A stretch of DNA of 64,000 nucleotides from UBA6623 sp965226435 (GTDB taxonomy: Bacteria; Acidobacteriota; Terriglobia; Bryobacterales; UBA6623), in NCBI GenBank assembly GCA_965226435.1, contig CBDDCY010000012.1:620001-684000 (forward strand), read 5' to 3'. Numbering within the stretch: the stretch's first letter is position 1; the number at the start of each line of letters is the position of its first letter. The notes under the pieces are model-generated. The model saw only the letters and a program-made list of their open reading frames with translations. It did no database searches and was not told where the DNA came from. Positions 9,318 to 19,158 of this stretch are shown piece by piece. The position numbers and the translations under genes were made by a program.

Positions 9318-9560
9318 TTACGCCGCCCACATCCGCCGACACAGCACCCTGAGCGCGTCCCTGTGGCCTTCCGGGTCCTCGGCCGCCTGTCGGAGCCGTA
9401 GGCGCGTCCTACCCGCTTCTATGCCGGCCAACTGGCAGCACACCGCGAAGGGGAGCAGCGCGGGCGCTCCGTCGAGCCAGGCGAGTATCTCTACGGTGTC
9501 GCGGCCGCTCAACAGGTCGTTAGCGGCGTAGGCGAGGATGGCGGCGGCGAGTCGGTTCAC
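9318..9560 (-). CDS. Hypothetical protein in the remnant element
   Basis: 80 aa from a GTG start, alanine/leucine-rich with alternating arginines and helical throughout (AAAILAYAANDLLSG, AVCCQLAGIEAGRTRLRLRQ). No family recognised. Composition and codon pattern look protein-like, but there is no strong ribosome site. It lies between the integrase remnant and the tRNA-Met fragment and may be cargo of the lost element. Confidence 0.4.
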   Translation of the reverse strand: MNRLAAAILAYAANDLLSGRDTVEILAWLDGAPALLPFAVCCQLAGIEAGRTRLRLRQAAEDPEGHRDALRVLCRRMWAA

Positions 9561-9918
9561 CTACTGCGAGTGTAGCAGCGAAACAAAACAGAAACGCCGA
9601 AGAATGGTTCAGCGAAAAAGGTAGCCACGCAGGTAGCCACGCCGATAGATTTCCGGGTGTTTCGGTGGACGAATCGAGACGACGACGGCTCTAAGTGGTT
9701 GAAATATAGACACCGGACAAAACCATGGACGTGGGACGGCCGATCTCATAATCCGTAGGTCGCAGGTTCGAATCCTGCAGGGCCCACCAACTTTCGAGGG
9801 GCTTGCGGCAGGGCCGGGGCCGCCCGCATTTCTCGTAGCGGAATGGGAATTGCGGGTTCCCTTTGTCGCCGGGAAACCAACACGTCGTGCGGGAAATCGA
9901 CCGCGGGGGTATCTCAGC
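9561..9918. other. Non-coding remnant with tRNA fragment
   Basis: No gene seen. It contains a 12-bp tandem duplication (GGTAGCCACGC repeated at 9620-9643) and the tRNA-Met 3' fragment at 9745-9789. Confidence 0.5.
9745..9789 (+). other. 3' half of tRNA-Met(CAT), probable attachment-site scar
   Basis: Runs from the anticodon loop CTCATAA through T-arm GCAGG-TTCGAAT-CCTGC and 3' acceptor strand AGGGCCC to A-CCA. There is no matching 5' GGGCCCT or D-arm upstream, so this cannot fold as a tRNA. The break falls at the anticodon, the usual crossover point for tRNA-targeting integrases. Confidence 0.75.
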
Positions 9919-10077
9919 TCAGATACCGAAAAGGAAATTCAAGATTCCGCCGACGAATTTCACCAGCGGATCGATGATGCCTTGGATCCTCTCCGCCAGG
10001 AACCCACCGCTGTTGTAGCCGTAAATTACGATGCCGAAAAGCACGGCCGGCACAACGATATACCAAAAGCCACTCAT
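9919..10077 (-). CDS. Small membrane protein
   Basis: 52 aa. Two hydrophobic stretches (WYIVVPAVLFGIVIYGY near residues 5-21, and residues ~33-51 ending ILNFLFGI) are separated by a short amphipathic linker GGFLAERIQG. The first looks like a transmembrane helix and the second a helix or membrane-lying segment. No family recognised. ATG at 10077 (minus strand), TGA at 9919-9921. It is shorter than most gene callers' limits but looks like a genuine coding stretch. It lies at the border of the decayed element. Confidence 0.5.
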   Translation of the reverse strand: MSGFWYIVVPAVLFGIVIYGYNSGGFLAERIQGIIDPLVKFVGGILNFLFGI

Positions 10078-10291
10078 GGGTTACCAGGTCGGTTTTTCGA
10101 AAACCGGGATTCCGACATTCCCCGGAGCACGCCTCTCAATCCCGCCCATCGGGGGCCATCGTGCGCACTACAAGGAAGATTACCACAGCCAAGTTCCAGC
10201 ACTTAAACTTACTCTATTCCGTCCTGAGCGCGCAGCGGACATTCCGCGCCTCGCATCCGTTCCCGAAAGCGCCGCGAAGCCTCGCGGTTCA

Positions 10292-10621
10292 CTACCCATT
10301 TTCTCGGGGCGGCGGCGCCATCACGACCATCACGATGAGCCGCCCGGGGCCGGGATTCGCTAGAGCGTGTTCTTCGCCGGCGCGGGCCGCGACCAAATCT
10401 CCTTCTTGGATGCGAGCGGTCTCCCCTCCGACCGTCACATCGCCTTCCCCTTCGATGACGAAATAGAGCTTGTCTTGGCCGGCATGAGTATGTAACTTAT
10501 GTTGCTGTCCGGGCTCGAATGCGTTGAGTCCGGCGAAAACATGCTCGGTCGAGGCCAAGTCGGCCTTGCCCATCTTTTCCGGGTGAAATACCGCCCGAGC
10601 GGCCGTGTTCCGCACAATCAT
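10292..10621 (-). CDS. Cupin-domain protein
   Basis: 109 aa from ATG 10621, with AGGAGA 8 nt upstream; a longer frame to 10663 is less likely. Single cupin barrel: motif 1 is G-x-x-H-x-L-H-T-H-x6-K (QQHKLHTHAGQDKLYFVIEG) and motif 2 is G-x-L-V-A-A-x-A-G-E-E-H-A-L-x-N, giving the His/Glu metal ligands. These small proteins bind a metal and range from isomerases and dioxygenases to sensor or storage roles; substrate cannot be inferred. It reads in the same direction as the S9 peptidase at 10734-12875, which lies upstream of it in transcription, but about 110 nt separates them. Confidence 0.85.
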   Translation of the reverse strand: MIVRNTAARAVFHPEKMGKADLASTEHVFAGLNAFEPGQQHKLHTHAGQDKLYFVIEGEGDVTVGGETARIQEGDLVAARAGEEHALANPGPGRLIVMVVMAPPPRENG

Positions 10622-10733
10622 TGTGTCGTCTCCTCGTATGAAATCCCCTCGACAACGAGGCATGTTTGCGCAAGCCGAGTCGGGTTCCCGATGGCGAGCC
10701 TCAGGAGCGTCAAGAGGCGCGGCGGGAGGACGC

Positions 10734-12875
10734 TCAGGGCTGTGTTGGTGTTTCCGCCGTCTCGTCGCGCGAGGGAATTGTCGGTCGAAACTCTTTGCGC
10801 CGGCGCCGCCGTTGCGGGTGTTCGATCCACTGCCCCAACCAATCGATAACGTTCTGATACCAATGCACGCTGTTGCGCGGCTTCAAAATCCAGTGGCCTT
10901 CGTCGGGATAGTAAATAAACCGCGAGGGCACTTCTTTCGACTGCAACGCCGTGAAAAGCTGCATCCCCTGTTCCACGGGGACTCGGTAGTCCTGTTGGCC
11001 GTGAATCACCAATGTCGGCGTATTGAAATACTTCACGAACGTCGCGGGCGACCACTTCCCGTACATCTCTTGGTTTTCCCAGGGCGGGCCGCGAAACTCC
11101 CACAACGGAAACCAAAGCTCTTCGGTCGCGCCGAAAAAACTAGTCAGGTCGTATATGCCCGCGTGCGAAACGACGGCTTGGAAGCGGTCGGTGTGGCCGA
11201 GGATCCAGTTGACCATGTAGCCGCCGTAGGACCCGCCGGCGGCGACGACCTTGTTGGAGTCAATGTAGGGCCGCCGCAGCAGATAATCGACACCCGAGAG
11301 AATATCCTCGTACACCATGCCGCCCCACTCGCCGGAAATCGCGTCGGTGAACGCCTGGCCGTAACCGGTGGAGCCGCGCGGGTTCGGCATGAAGACGACG
11401 TACCCGGCCCCGGCGAACACTTGTGCGTTCCAGCGATAGCTCCAGTTCTCGCCCCAGGCGCCTTGCGGCCCGCCGTGGATCAACACCAGCAACGGATATT
11501 CCTTTTCGAAACTGAAACCGGGCGGCTTGACCTCGAACCCGGAAATCGAGGCTCCGTCGGCGCTTTCGTAGGTCACTTCCTCAAGCTCGGTGACTTCGTA
11601 CTCATCGAGGACGGCTTGATTGAGATGCGTCAATTGCTCGGGCGCCCCCCCCGATGAATAGCCCCGAAAAATCTCGACCGGATGCGAGCCGCTGTGGCCC
11701 GCGTACACGATCGACTCTCCGTCGGGGACCAGTTGGACATCCGAGTGATGAGCGTCGCCGAAAACCGCCACCCGAATACCGCCTCCGTCGACCGGCACAG
11801 TGTAGATCGGCTCGCGCCCGCGGTCCTCCGCCGTGAAGAAAAGCCGCGCCGAGTCGGGAGACCAGGTGATGCCGGTCACCGAGCGGTCGAGCGTTTCGGT
11901 GAGGCTCGTCACCTCGCCGGTACCGCGGTTGAAAACCATGAGTCGAAAACGGTCGCTCTCGAATCCGGCCCGCTGTTGCGCCCGGTAAGCGATGTAATTG
12001 CCATCGGGCGAATAGACCGGAGAGGTGTCGGCGGCGAGGTTCGATGTAATGGCTACGGCTTCCCCGCCCTCGAGCGGGACAACATAGAGATCACTGTTGG
12101 TGCTGGTTGCCGGCGAGTCCTCGGCGTTCATCGTGAAACAGATCTCGAACCCGTCCGGCGAGACGTCGTAGCCGTCGGGTCCCCCGAGAGAAAAGGGTGG
12201 GACGTCGAATTTCGCCGGCGTTAAGGCACGCGGCTCATTCCCTTCCGGGCCGGTTTCGTCCTCTCGGCCTCCGTCAATTTGGAGAACGAAAAGACGTCGT
12301 CGCCGCCCGTCGGCCCATTCATCCCAATGCCGATAGAGCAGACCGTCGTAGACCTTGGCCTTGACCGGGTCGTCGTCCTGCTGTCGTAAACGCTCTTGAT
12401 TGCAAGCGTTGTCCGCTCCGCAGTCGGGATAGACACGGCTGGTGAAGATCACCTGTCGGCCATCGGAAGAAAACCGTACGCCGTCGGCTTCACCGGGAGC
12501 GTCGGTGATTTGCCGAGCATTCTCACCGTCAGGGTCCATCAGCCAAATTTGAGAAGTCCCGCCGCGGTCGGAGACAAAAGCGATTCGGCTCGAATCCGGG
12601 GACCAGCGCGGCCGGGTATTCGATTTGCCTTGGAACGTGATGCGGGCCGCGTCGCCGCCGGTGAGTGGAATCGTGTAGATGTGCTTCTCGATCTCGTTGG
12701 CGGCCAAGGAAACGCGTGCACCGACGAAGGCCGCCGTCGAGCCGTCGGCAGAGAGCCGCGCGTCCGACAACCGCACTAAACGCTGCAGCGCCCAGACATC
12801 AAAAGGCTTCTTTTCGGCGGACTGCGCGAAGAGTGCCGCCGCCGCGGTCAGCAGAAAAATCAATCGAAACACCAT
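10734..12875 (-). CDS. S9-family serine peptidase (acylaminoacyl/dipeptidyl peptidase type)
   Basis: 713 aa from ATG 12875; the N-terminal signal peptide (VFRLIFLLTAAAALFAQS) predicts export. Residues ~40-430 form a WD40-like propeller with repeated R-W-S-P-D-S-x-R-I-A-F motifs. The C-terminal third is an alpha/beta-hydrolase with nucleophile motif GGSYGGYM (Ser ~548), Asp in HGQQDYRVP (~630) and His in PDEGHW (~660), which is the complete triad of prolyl-oligopeptidase-like enzymes. It probably degrades peptides or N-blocked peptides in the periplasm. It is transcribed divergently from the DUF4139 gene across 120 bp. Confidence 0.9.
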   Translation of the reverse strand: MVFRLIFLLTAAAALFAQSAEKKPFDVWALQRLVRLSDARLSADGSTAAFVGARVSLAANEIEKHIYTIPLTGGDAARITFQGKSNTRPRWSPDSSRIAFVSDRGGTSQIWLMDPDGENARQITDAPGEADGVRFSSDGRQVIFTSRVYPDCGADNACNQERLRQQDDDPVKAKVYDGLLYRHWDEWADGRRRRLFVLQIDGGREDETGPEGNEPRALTPAKFDVPPFSLGGPDGYDVSPDGFEICFTMNAEDSPATSTNSDLYVVPLEGGEAVAITSNLAADTSPVYSPDGNYIAYRAQQRAGFESDRFRLMVFNRGTGEVTSLTETLDRSVTGITWSPDSARLFFTAEDRGREPIYTVPVDGGGIRVAVFGDAHHSDVQLVPDGESIVYAGHSGSHPVEIFRGYSSGGAPEQLTHLNQAVLDEYEVTELEEVTYESADGASISGFEVKPPGFSFEKEYPLLVLIHGGPQGAWGENWSYRWNAQVFAGAGYVVFMPNPRGSTGYGQAFTDAISGEWGGMVYEDILSGVDYLLRRPYIDSNKVVAAGGSYGGYMVNWILGHTDRFQAVVSHAGIYDLTSFFGATEELWFPLWEFRGPPWENQEMYGKWSPATFVKYFNTPTLVIHGQQDYRVPVEQGMQLFTALQSKEVPSRFIYYPDEGHWILKPRNSVHWYQNVIDWLGQWIEHPQRRRRRKEFRPTIPSRDETAETPTQP

Positions 12876-12995
12876 GTCTTTAGACTGTAGCGCAGGCCGG
12901 CGTTGTCTCGAAAAGGGTCTCGCGTTCCGGTAGTAAGGTAAATCCGCCTGCACGTTCGCCTCGGTTCGGACGTATCTACTAACAGGAGGATATCC

Positions 12996-15098
12996 ATGCG
13001 GATTCGCAGCCTGGCAGCTTTTGTTTTCGTCTCGTTCATCGTGTCGCTCATCGCGGGGTCCTTGGCCGCCGCCGACCTAACGGTCAGCAAAGTAGTGCTC
13101 TACAAACACGGCATCGGCTTCTTTCAACGCAACGGCACCGTTCCCGCCGGCGACAACGCGCAACTCCAATTCAAAGCCACCGAGATGGACGACGTCCTCA
13201 AGTCGCTAACCGTGGAACAACGCGGCGGCACCGGCGTCTCGGCGGTGCGCTATGACTCGAGCGATCCGCTTGCCAAACGCCTGGAGCTGTTCCCTTTCCG
13301 CATCGGCCCCAAAGTAACGTTGGCCGACATCCTTGATCAGTTCAAGGGGGCGCAAATCGAGCTGCGTCTGTCGCGCGGTCGGGTCAACGGCACGATCATC
13401 AGCGCCCGCCGAACCCCCGCCACCGATCGCCAGGCCGAACGCCTCGAGGTGATGCTGTTCATGGAAAACGGCGAGTTCCAAACCGTGGACCCCGCCGCGG
13501 CCGCCGGCCTCAAGTTTGTCGATCCCAAGATGCAACAACAGTTTCAGGACTATCTGCGAGTCCTCGCCCGCTCCCGAAGTCTCGATAAACGCAGCGTGAC
13601 GATTGAATTGGGCGGCGGAGCGAGCGAGGTGGCCGTGAATTACGTCGTTCCAACGCCGATCTGGAAAAGCAGCTACCGCCTCGTCTTCGGTCCGGACGGA
13701 ACGCCGCTGCTCGAGGGCTGGGCGATCGTTGACAACACGTCGGGCGAGGACTGGACGAACGTCGATATGTCACTCGTCTCGGGGCTGCCGGTGTCATTCA
13801 TCAGCCGCCTCTATGAGCCGCGTTACGTGAGCCGTCCGGTGGTGCAACTCGCCCAAGACCGCGCCTGGCGGCCGGTCGTTCACGGCGGGGCCGTGGGCAG
13901 CTTGCGAGACAACAAAGAGAACGAAGTCGCGCAAGCCCGTCGCAATCAGGCAAAACGAAGATTCGCGGCCAACAAAGACGTCGCGTCCGAAACGGCGTCG
14001 CTCGAAATGGGCAGCCGAGCCTTTCGCCAAGAGGTTTCCGAGGCCCCAGCCATGGCGATGGTGGGCCAAGAATCCATGCGCGCCCCGGGACGCTCCTCGA
14101 TGGCGTCAACCGTCGCCGCGGCCGCCGTGGGCGCGGAACTGGGTGAACTTTTCGAATACAGAATCGATAAGCCGGTGACCATCCGCAAGGGCGAATCAGC
14201 GATGCTGCCTTTCTTGCGCGAGGAAATCAAGGCGCGCCGACTCCTGATCTTCGACAACGGCAATACCTCGCAGCACCCGCTCAACGCCATCGAGCTGACC
14301 AACGAGACCGGCAGCACAATGGATGGCGGAGCGATCACGGTCTACGATGCGGGTTCCTATGCCGGCGAGGCCTTGATGGAAACGGTCAAGACAGGGGACA
14401 AACGACTCATCAGCTACGCCGTCGATTTGGGCACGCGCATCACTCCCGCCTTTGAAAGCTCGAGCAAGCTACTCAGCGAGTTTCATTTCCGGCGCGGCAT
14501 CCTCACGCTGCGGCGGGCACGACTCGAAACCAAAACCTTCACAATTCACAACGTCGACGCGGAAGCCAAAACCATCATCATTGAACACCCCGTCCGCGGG
14601 CAATACAAGCTGGTGGACATGAAGCCGGCCGAGAAGACCGCCGACTCCTATCGTTTCGAGGTTGCCCTCGATGCCGGGGAAACGAAGAAGTTTCCCATCA
14701 CCGAAGAGCGTGTCTATTCCGAACAAGTCGCGGTGACCAATCTCACTCCCGACCGGATCTTCTCGTACGTTTCGAACAAGACCCTCGACGAAGCCGGCCG
14801 CGAAAAGCTCGGGCGGATCGGTGATTTGAAACGCCAAATCGCCGACAACGACAGGGAGCTCCAGCGGCTCGATCAGCAAATCAACGAGATGGTGCAAGAC
14901 CAGAGCCGACTGCGCAGCAATATTTCGACATTGCGTTCAGTCGCCGGGCAGCAGCAACGCGTGATGGAATACGCCGATAAGCTTTCGCGCCAGGAAGGAC
15001 AGCTGGTCACGCTGCGCGATCGGCGAGCGGCGATGCGGGTAGAAACCGACGAGCTGCGCAAGCAGCTGAACGAAACGATAGAGACCATGGAGTTTTAG
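12996..15098 (+). CDS. Secreted DUF4139-domain protein
   Basis: 700 aa. Signal peptide at residues 1-25 ending AGSLAA. The mature start (DLTVSKVVLYKHGIGFFQR) and the repeated ELTNETGSTMDGGAITVYD segment are typical of DUF4139-containing proteins, which resemble mucoidy-inhibitor/DUF4140 relatives. The last ~100 residues are a strong coiled coil (LKRQIADNDRELQRLDQQIN onward). The start is ATG 12996 with AGGAGG at 12982-12987. The molecular function of the family is not established; a cell-envelope role is inference from export and the coiled coil. Confidence 0.85.
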   Translation: MRIRSLAAFVFVSFIVSLIAGSLAAADLTVSKVVLYKHGIGFFQRNGTVPAGDNAQLQFKATEMDDVLKSLTVEQRGGTGVSAVRYDSSDPLAKRLELFPFRIGPKVTLADILDQFKGAQIELRLSRGRVNGTIISARRTPATDRQAERLEVMLFMENGEFQTVDPAAAAGLKFVDPKMQQQFQDYLRVLARSRSLDKRSVTIELGGGASEVAVNYVVPTPIWKSSYRLVFGPDGTPLLEGWAIVDNTSGEDWTNVDMSLVSGLPVSFISRLYEPRYVSRPVVQLAQDRAWRPVVHGGAVGSLRDNKENEVAQARRNQAKRRFAANKDVASETASLEMGSRAFRQEVSEAPAMAMVGQESMRAPGRSSMASTVAAAAVGAELGELFEYRIDKPVTIRKGESAMLPFLREEIKARRLLIFDNGNTSQHPLNAIELTNETGSTMDGGAITVYDAGSYAGEALMETVKTGDKRLISYAVDLGTRITPAFESSSKLLSEFHFRRGILTLRRARLETKTFTIHNVDAEAKTIIIEHPVRGQYKLVDMKPAEKTADSYRFEVALDAGETKKFPITEERVYSEQVAVTNLTPDRIFSYVSNKTLDEAGREKLGRIGDLKRQIADNDRELQRLDQQINEMVQDQSRLRSNISTLRSVAGQQQRVMEYADKLSRQEGQLVTLRDRRAAMRVETDELRKQLNETIETMEF

Positions 15099-15202
15099 CC
15101 GGCACCGAGCTGCGTTCCACGGCGGAGCAGGCCTCCCTTCCCGCCCGTCACAGCCTTTCCCAGCCGGCCCGCCTGAATCAACCGGCGGCCCGATTCAATA
15201 GA

Positions 15203-15691
15203 ATGAAAGCTCCTCGCATGGGAGCCTTTCTTTCGATCGAAGAGTGCGAAGCGCTGCGGAAGCGCCGGCGCGAAGAGGGCAGGACCGTTGTCTTCACCAA
15301 CGGCTGTTTCGACCTGCTTCACCCCGGACATGTGCGCTTGCTTGAGCGGGCGCGCGAGTACGGCGATGTCCTGCTGGTCGCGATCAACAGCGACCGCAGC
15401 GTCACCGCCATTAAGGGACCGGGACGTCCGATCCAACCCCAACAGCAGCGCGCCGAGGTGCTCGCCGCGCTGGAAGCCGTGGATGCCGTCACGGTCTTCG
15501 ACGAAGATACTCCTTGTCGTTTGCTCGAGCGCCTACTTCCCGACGTTCTCGTCAAGGGGGCCGATTGGAGTCACCTTATCGTAGGGCGTGAAATTGTCGA
15601 AGAGGCCGGGGGGAAGGTCTTTCCGCTTCCCTTCGAGGAAGGCTATTCGACGACCGACATTGTCAGGACGATCATCGAGCGCGCATCGTGA
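15203..15691 (+). CDS. rfaE2: D-glycero-beta-D-manno-heptose 1-phosphate adenylyltransferase
   Basis: 162 aa, the nucleotidyltransferase half of HldE as a separate protein. The catalytic loop T-N-G-C-F-D-L-L-H-P-G-H lies at residues 32-43 (HxGH motif binding ATP phosphates), with INSDRSV, VLVKGADW and STTDIV later, all standard for RfaE2. It makes ADP-heptose for LPS inner core, in line with the O-antigen genes 5 kb away. ATG 15203 is used; ATG 15218 is an alternative. The stop overlaps the mfd start in the arrangement GTGA, so the two are translationally coupled. Confidence 0.93.
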   Translation: MKAPRMGAFLSIEECEALRKRRREEGRTVVFTNGCFDLLHPGHVRLLERAREYGDVLLVAINSDRSVTAIKGPGRPIQPQQQRAEVLAALEAVDAVTVFDEDTPCRLLERLLPDVLVKGADWSHLIVGREIVEEAGGKVFPLPFEEGYSTTDIVRTIIERAS

Positions 15692-18600
15692 TTCTGCCGG
15701 GTCTGCGAGAACTGCTGAGCGGGCTTGCCAAGCACCCCTCTTTCGAAACCGCGTTGGCCGCCTGCCGCGGCGGTCCGGGTGAGACGATTCGCCTGACGGG
15801 TTTGAACTCGACGGCGAAGGCTCTCTATGGGGTGCTGCTCGCCGAGCGTACCGCCGCGCCCGTCGTCGTTGTCGTCAACAGCAATATCGAGGCTGATCGA
15901 TTCGTCGAAACGGCCGGGGCGTTTTTCGACCTCCTCGAGGTCTCCGCCGCCTGCGAGCCCTTCGCCTTGCATTCCCAGGACGTGACGCCTTACGAGGGCC
16001 TCTCGCCTCACCCGGAGATTTCGGAAAAACGCGCCGTCGGGCTGTGGCGCATGGCGGACGGCGGGGCCTCGGTGGTGGTGACTACGATAGCGGCGGTTCT
16101 ACAGAAGGTCCGCCCGCCGGAATTTTATCGCAACCTCGGGTGGAAACTGGAAGTTGGAGACGAGTTTTTTCTCGAAGACCTCGAGGAAAGCTTACTGCGA
16201 GCCGGCTACAGCCGCCACGAGCCGGTCGACATGGTCGGGCAGTTCTCGGTTCGCGGCGGCATTGTCGACGTATACTCCCCCGAAGACCCTTATCCGGCGC
16301 GTTTGGAAATGTTCGGCGATCAACTCGAATCGATTCGCCAGTTCGAGCCGGCAACGCAGAAATCGGTGCAGCGGCTGGAGCAGGTCACTCTTTTGCCGCT
16401 GACCGAATACCCCATTCCAGATGACGAGCCGGCGGGCGACGGACCGGATGACGCGGATGCAAGCGACGTTCCCTACATCCCTCCGCCCGGTTGGGAGTTT
16501 CATTCCAACCCGGCCCGCGAGACCGATCGCTTTCTTTGGGACCTGCTCGAAAACCCCATCGTGGTCTGGAATGAAAGGGCCTCGCTCAATGCCGAGGCCG
16601 AAAAACTCCGGGAGCGTTTGGCATCCGCCTACGAGCGAGCGCCGGACGGTGTCGCCCCGCCCAAGGCGTACTACCACGGAATCGAGGAAGTCCTGCCGAG
16701 CGAAGGGCGGGGAGTGCGACAACTCGAAATGAACGAAGTCGCGATTGAGGGTCCTGGGACGCTGCACATCCCGACCCGACCGCCGCCGCGATTTCAAGGC
16801 AATATCGCGCACGCAATGCGGGAAATGCAGGCGAAGGTCCGGGAGGGTTCGCGCACCTTGATCACGGGGGCTTCGCTGGGCGACGTCGAGCGTTGGGCCG
16901 ACATGCTGGGCGAATACGAGATTAACTTTCAGCTCGGATTACAAGACCCGACCAAAGCCGCCACGCCGTTTCTTCAAGAAAAGGCCTACTTCGCCGGCCC
17001 CGTCGCGGGCACGATTCTTGTCCAGGCGCCAATCCGCCGGGGGGCCGTATTTCCGGACGCCAAGACGGTTCTCTACGGAACCGAGGACTTGTTCGGTTCC
17101 TCGGAATTGGTGGCGCGTCCACGCAAGAGAAAGTCCGCGGTTTCGATTTTCCTATCGGACCTGCAAGATCTCGGCGAGGGCGATTTCGTGGTTCACAGCG
17201 AACACGGCATCGCCCGTTATCTGGGAACTCGCGAGATCGAGCAAGGCGGTCGCACCGATGAGTTCATGCTGCTCGAATACGCCGACCGCGCGCGGCTCTA
17301 TCTGCCGCTCTCAAGGCTGGACCTGGTGCAGAAGTACCACGGCGCCGGCGGCTCGGCTCCAACGCTCGACCGCATGGGCGGCCAAACTTGGAAGCGCACG
17401 ACGTCGCGCGTGAAGGCCCGGCTGCTCGATATGTCCGACGAGCTGCTGAAGCTCTACGCGGGGCGTAAGCTTGCCGAAGGGCACTCCTTCTCGGCCGACA
17501 GTAATTGGCAGCGCGAATTCGAGGACGCCTTCGCGTTCACCGAGACCCCCGATCAGATTCAAGCCGTCAAGGAAATCAAGCGCGACATGGAGTCCTCGCA
17601 GCCGATGGATCGGCTGGTCTGCGGCGATGTCGGTTTCGGAAAGACGGAAGTGGCGATGCGCGCCGCTTTCAAGGCGCTGGGCGACGGCAAACAAGTAGCC
17701 GTGCTGACGCCGACCACGGTGCTTGCCTTCCAGCATTTCGAGACGTTCAAGAGCCGTTTCGCGGCGTTCCCGGTGGAGATCGAAATGCTCACGCGCTTTC
17801 GGAACGCCGCCGAGCAAAAACTGATCCTCGAACGCCTCGCCGGCGCCAAAGTCGATGTCGTCATCGGGACGCATCGATTGCTTTCGAAAGACGTTGTCTA
17901 TAGCGACCTCGGTTTGCTGATCGTCGACGAAGAGCAGCGCTTCGGCGTGCGCCACAAAGAACGACTCAAGCAGATCAAGAAAAATGTCGACGTGCTGACG
18001 CTGTCGGCGACGCCCATCCCGCGGACTCTCCACATGTCGTTCGCCGGGTTGCGCGATCTTTCGATCATTCAAACGCCGCCGAAAGACCGGCTGGCGATTC
18101 ACACCGTCGTTGCACCCTATTCCGACCAAATCGTCGAAACGGCCATTCGCCGCGAAATCGATCGCGACGGGCAGGTCTATTTCATCCACAACCGGGTGGA
18201 GTCGATTTGGGCGGTGGCCTCACAGCTTCAAGAATTGGTTCCTAACGCCCGCATAGGCGTCGCCCACGGTCAAATGGCCGAGAAAGAGCTCGAGCGGGTG
18301 ATGCTGAAGTTCATCCACCACGAGTACGACGTCTTGTTGACCACGACCATTGTGGAAAACGGGCTCGATATCCCGCTCGCCAATACGATCATCATCAACC
18401 ACGCCGATCGTTACGGGTTGGCGGAGCTGTATCAACTACGGGGAAGAGTGGGGCGCTCGAATCGCCGGGCCTACGCGTTCTTGTTGATTCCGGAAGACCG
18501 GGAGTTGAGCGAGGCGGCGCGTAAGCGCTTGGCGGCGCTGAAGGAGTTCAGCGAATTGGGGGCGGGGTTTAAGATCGCCGCGCTCGATCTTGAATTGCGT

Positions 18601-19158
18601 GGCGCGGGAAATCTGCTGGGAGCCCAACAACACGGGCAAATCGCCGCGGTCGGTTTTGAAACCTATTGCCGCATGTTGGATGAAACGGTGCGAGAGCTGC
18701 AAGGCGACAAGGTCGACAGCTTTCCCCCGACCAGTCTCAAGCTGCAACTCGACCTGCACATCCCCTCCGACTATATCCGCGATGAAACTCAACGGCTGCA
18801 ATCGTACAAACGGTTGGCCGAGCTTGGCGACGAGCCGGACCGACAAGAGATGATCGAAGGATTGAAAGACCGCTACGGGCCGATTCCGCGGGCGGTGGAG
18901 AACCTGGCCGCCTACGCACTGCTTAAGACCGCGGCACGGCGAATCGGCGTCGAATCGATCGAACGCCGCGGAACGAGGCTGAATGTTCGTTTTCGCGACA
19001 ACTCGAAGGTCAACCCGGAGCGGCTGATGAAATTCGTCGCGGCCGCGCCCCAGGCGTCCTTCTCGCCGCGGGGCGAGTTGGAGTGGGAAACCGGCTCAAC
19101 AAAGGGGCCGGAATTCTTAGCCGGGTTGCGCAATTTATTCTCGGAACTCGCCGAGTAG
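15688..19158 (+). CDS. mfd: Transcription-repair coupling factor Mfd
   Basis: 1156 aa, full length. N-terminal UvrB-homology module (residues ~20-330, including RGGIVDVYSPEDPYPARLE), a CarD-like RNA-polymerase-interaction domain near 495-570 (GDFVVHSEHGIARYLG), a RecG-like translocase with Walker A GDVGFGKTEV at ~645 and DEEQ box at ~744, motif VI QLRGRVGRSNRRAYA at ~915, and a C-terminal TRCF domain. It removes RNA polymerase stalled at lesions and recruits UvrA. GTG start at 15688, overlapping rfaE2 by 4 nt. Confidence 0.96.
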   Translation: MILPGLRELLSGLAKHPSFETALAACRGGPGETIRLTGLNSTAKALYGVLLAERTAAPVVVVVNSNIEADRFVETAGAFFDLLEVSAACEPFALHSQDVTPYEGLSPHPEISEKRAVGLWRMADGGASVVVTTIAAVLQKVRPPEFYRNLGWKLEVGDEFFLEDLEESLLRAGYSRHEPVDMVGQFSVRGGIVDVYSPEDPYPARLEMFGDQLESIRQFEPATQKSVQRLEQVTLLPLTEYPIPDDEPAGDGPDDADASDVPYIPPPGWEFHSNPARETDRFLWDLLENPIVVWNERASLNAEAEKLRERLASAYERAPDGVAPPKAYYHGIEEVLPSEGRGVRQLEMNEVAIEGPGTLHIPTRPPPRFQGNIAHAMREMQAKVREGSRTLITGASLGDVERWADMLGEYEINFQLGLQDPTKAATPFLQEKAYFAGPVAGTILVQAPIRRGAVFPDAKTVLYGTEDLFGSSELVARPRKRKSAVSIFLSDLQDLGEGDFVVHSEHGIARYLGTREIEQGGRTDEFMLLEYADRARLYLPLSRLDLVQKYHGAGGSAPTLDRMGGQTWKRTTSRVKARLLDMSDELLKLYAGRKLAEGHSFSADSNWQREFEDAFAFTETPDQIQAVKEIKRDMESSQPMDRLVCGDVGFGKTEVAMRAAFKALGDGKQVAVLTPTTVLAFQHFETFKSRFAAFPVEIEMLTRFRNAAEQKLILERLAGAKVDVVIGTHRLLSKDVVYSDLGLLIVDEEQRFGVRHKERLKQIKKNVDVLTLSATPIPRTLHMSFAGLRDLSIIQTPPKDRLAIHTVVAPYSDQIVETAIRREIDRDGQVYFIHNRVESIWAVASQLQELVPNARIGVAHGQMAEKELERVMLKFIHHEYDVLLTTTIVENGLDIPLANTIIINHADRYGLAELYQLRGRVGRSNRRAYAFLLIPEDRELSEAARKRLAALKEFSELGAGFKIAALDLELRGAGNLLGAQQHGQIAAVGFETYCRMLDETVRELQGDKVDSFPPTSLKLQLDLHIPSDYIRDETQRLQSYKRLAELGDEPDRQEMIEGLKDRYGPIPRAVENLAAYALLKTAARRIGVESIERRGTRLNVRFRDNSKVNPERLMKFVAAAPQASFSPRGELEWETGSTKGPEFLAGLRNLFSELAE

